Made by a program: the position numbers and the translations under genes. Positions 6,005-6,039 of a DNA stretch of 6,039 bases are shown piece by piece. The notes beneath the pieces are model-generated. The model worked only from the letters and a program-made list of their open reading frames with translations. It had not been told where the DNA came from and did no database searches. Position 1 is the first letter of the stretch, and every line of letters begins with the position of its first letter. Source of the stretch: Armatimonadota bacterium (GTDB lineage: Bacteria > Armatimonadota > Fimbriimonadia > Fimbriimonadales > Fimbriimonadaceae); NCBI GenBank assembly GCA_023423495.1, contig JAFAFM010000181.1, positions 1-6,039 of the forward strand. Direction: 5' to 3'.

Positions 6005-6039
6005 ATGGCAAACAACGACTACCCCGAAAGTATGAAAAG
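6005..6039 (+). CDS. Probable start of a plus-strand gene, cut by the window edge
   Basis: An ATG at 6005 is preceded by AGGTGA at 5995-6000, a match to the end of a consensus Shine-Dalgarno. The frame continues as MANNDYPESMK to the window edge. Eleven residues are too few to name a family. The same frame is open upstream as far as the TGA at 5828-5830 and encodes a hydrophobic stretch (VAVIVAFSLGVVPISLL), but it contains no ATG, GTG or TTG. ATG 6005 is therefore the first normal start. The gene would be divergent from the stalk-protein unit. Confidence 0.4.
   Translation, partial: MANNDYPESMK

Overview
This 6,039-base window has moderately high G+C and looks like a bacterial chromosome. 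Divergent and convergent gene blocks are packed closely, and GTG/TTG starts are used. A plausible home is the phylum Armatimonadota (Fimbriimonas-like), because of the HslV peptidase, secreted copper-amine-oxidase N-terminal ('stalk') domain proteins and bacterial Ig-like modules. That placement rests on protein style and is not proven.

Layout. (1) Bases 1-2044, minus strand: a three-gene block reads hslV, then an inositol-monophosphatase-family phosphatase, then an MFS transporter running off the left edge. hslV and the phosphatase are 3 bases apart, and the phosphatase and transporter 18 bases apart. The transporter is split by a one-base frameshift in a run of five A (minus strand). (2) Bases 2093-3734, plus strand: a PhoR-type sensor histidine kinase overlaps by 14 bases a small DUF423 membrane protein. 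No response regulator is present in the window. (3) Bases 3685-5792, minus strand: two secreted stalk-domain proteins form a tight pair. The first has 549 residues (stalk domain plus four Ig-like modules). The second has 149 residues (stalk domain only), and its Shine-Dalgarno overlaps the stop codon of the first. The 149-residue gene overlaps the end of the DUF423 gene tail-to-tail by 50 bases. (4) Bases 5793-6039: an upstream region with a perfect 18-base palindrome, followed by a probable plus-strand gene start at 6005 cut by the window edge.

How the genes work together. hslV (cytoplasmic proteolysis, normally with the HslU ATPase, not seen here), the phosphatase and the transporter share direction but have no obvious common pathway. 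The kinase and DUF423 protein are probably co-translated. The stalk/Ig pair is the least characterised part and the best candidate for new biology: two paralogous exported proteins in one transcription unit, with an operator-like palindrome upstream. No CRISPR array, tRNA, rRNA, insertion sequence or clear intrinsic terminator was found.
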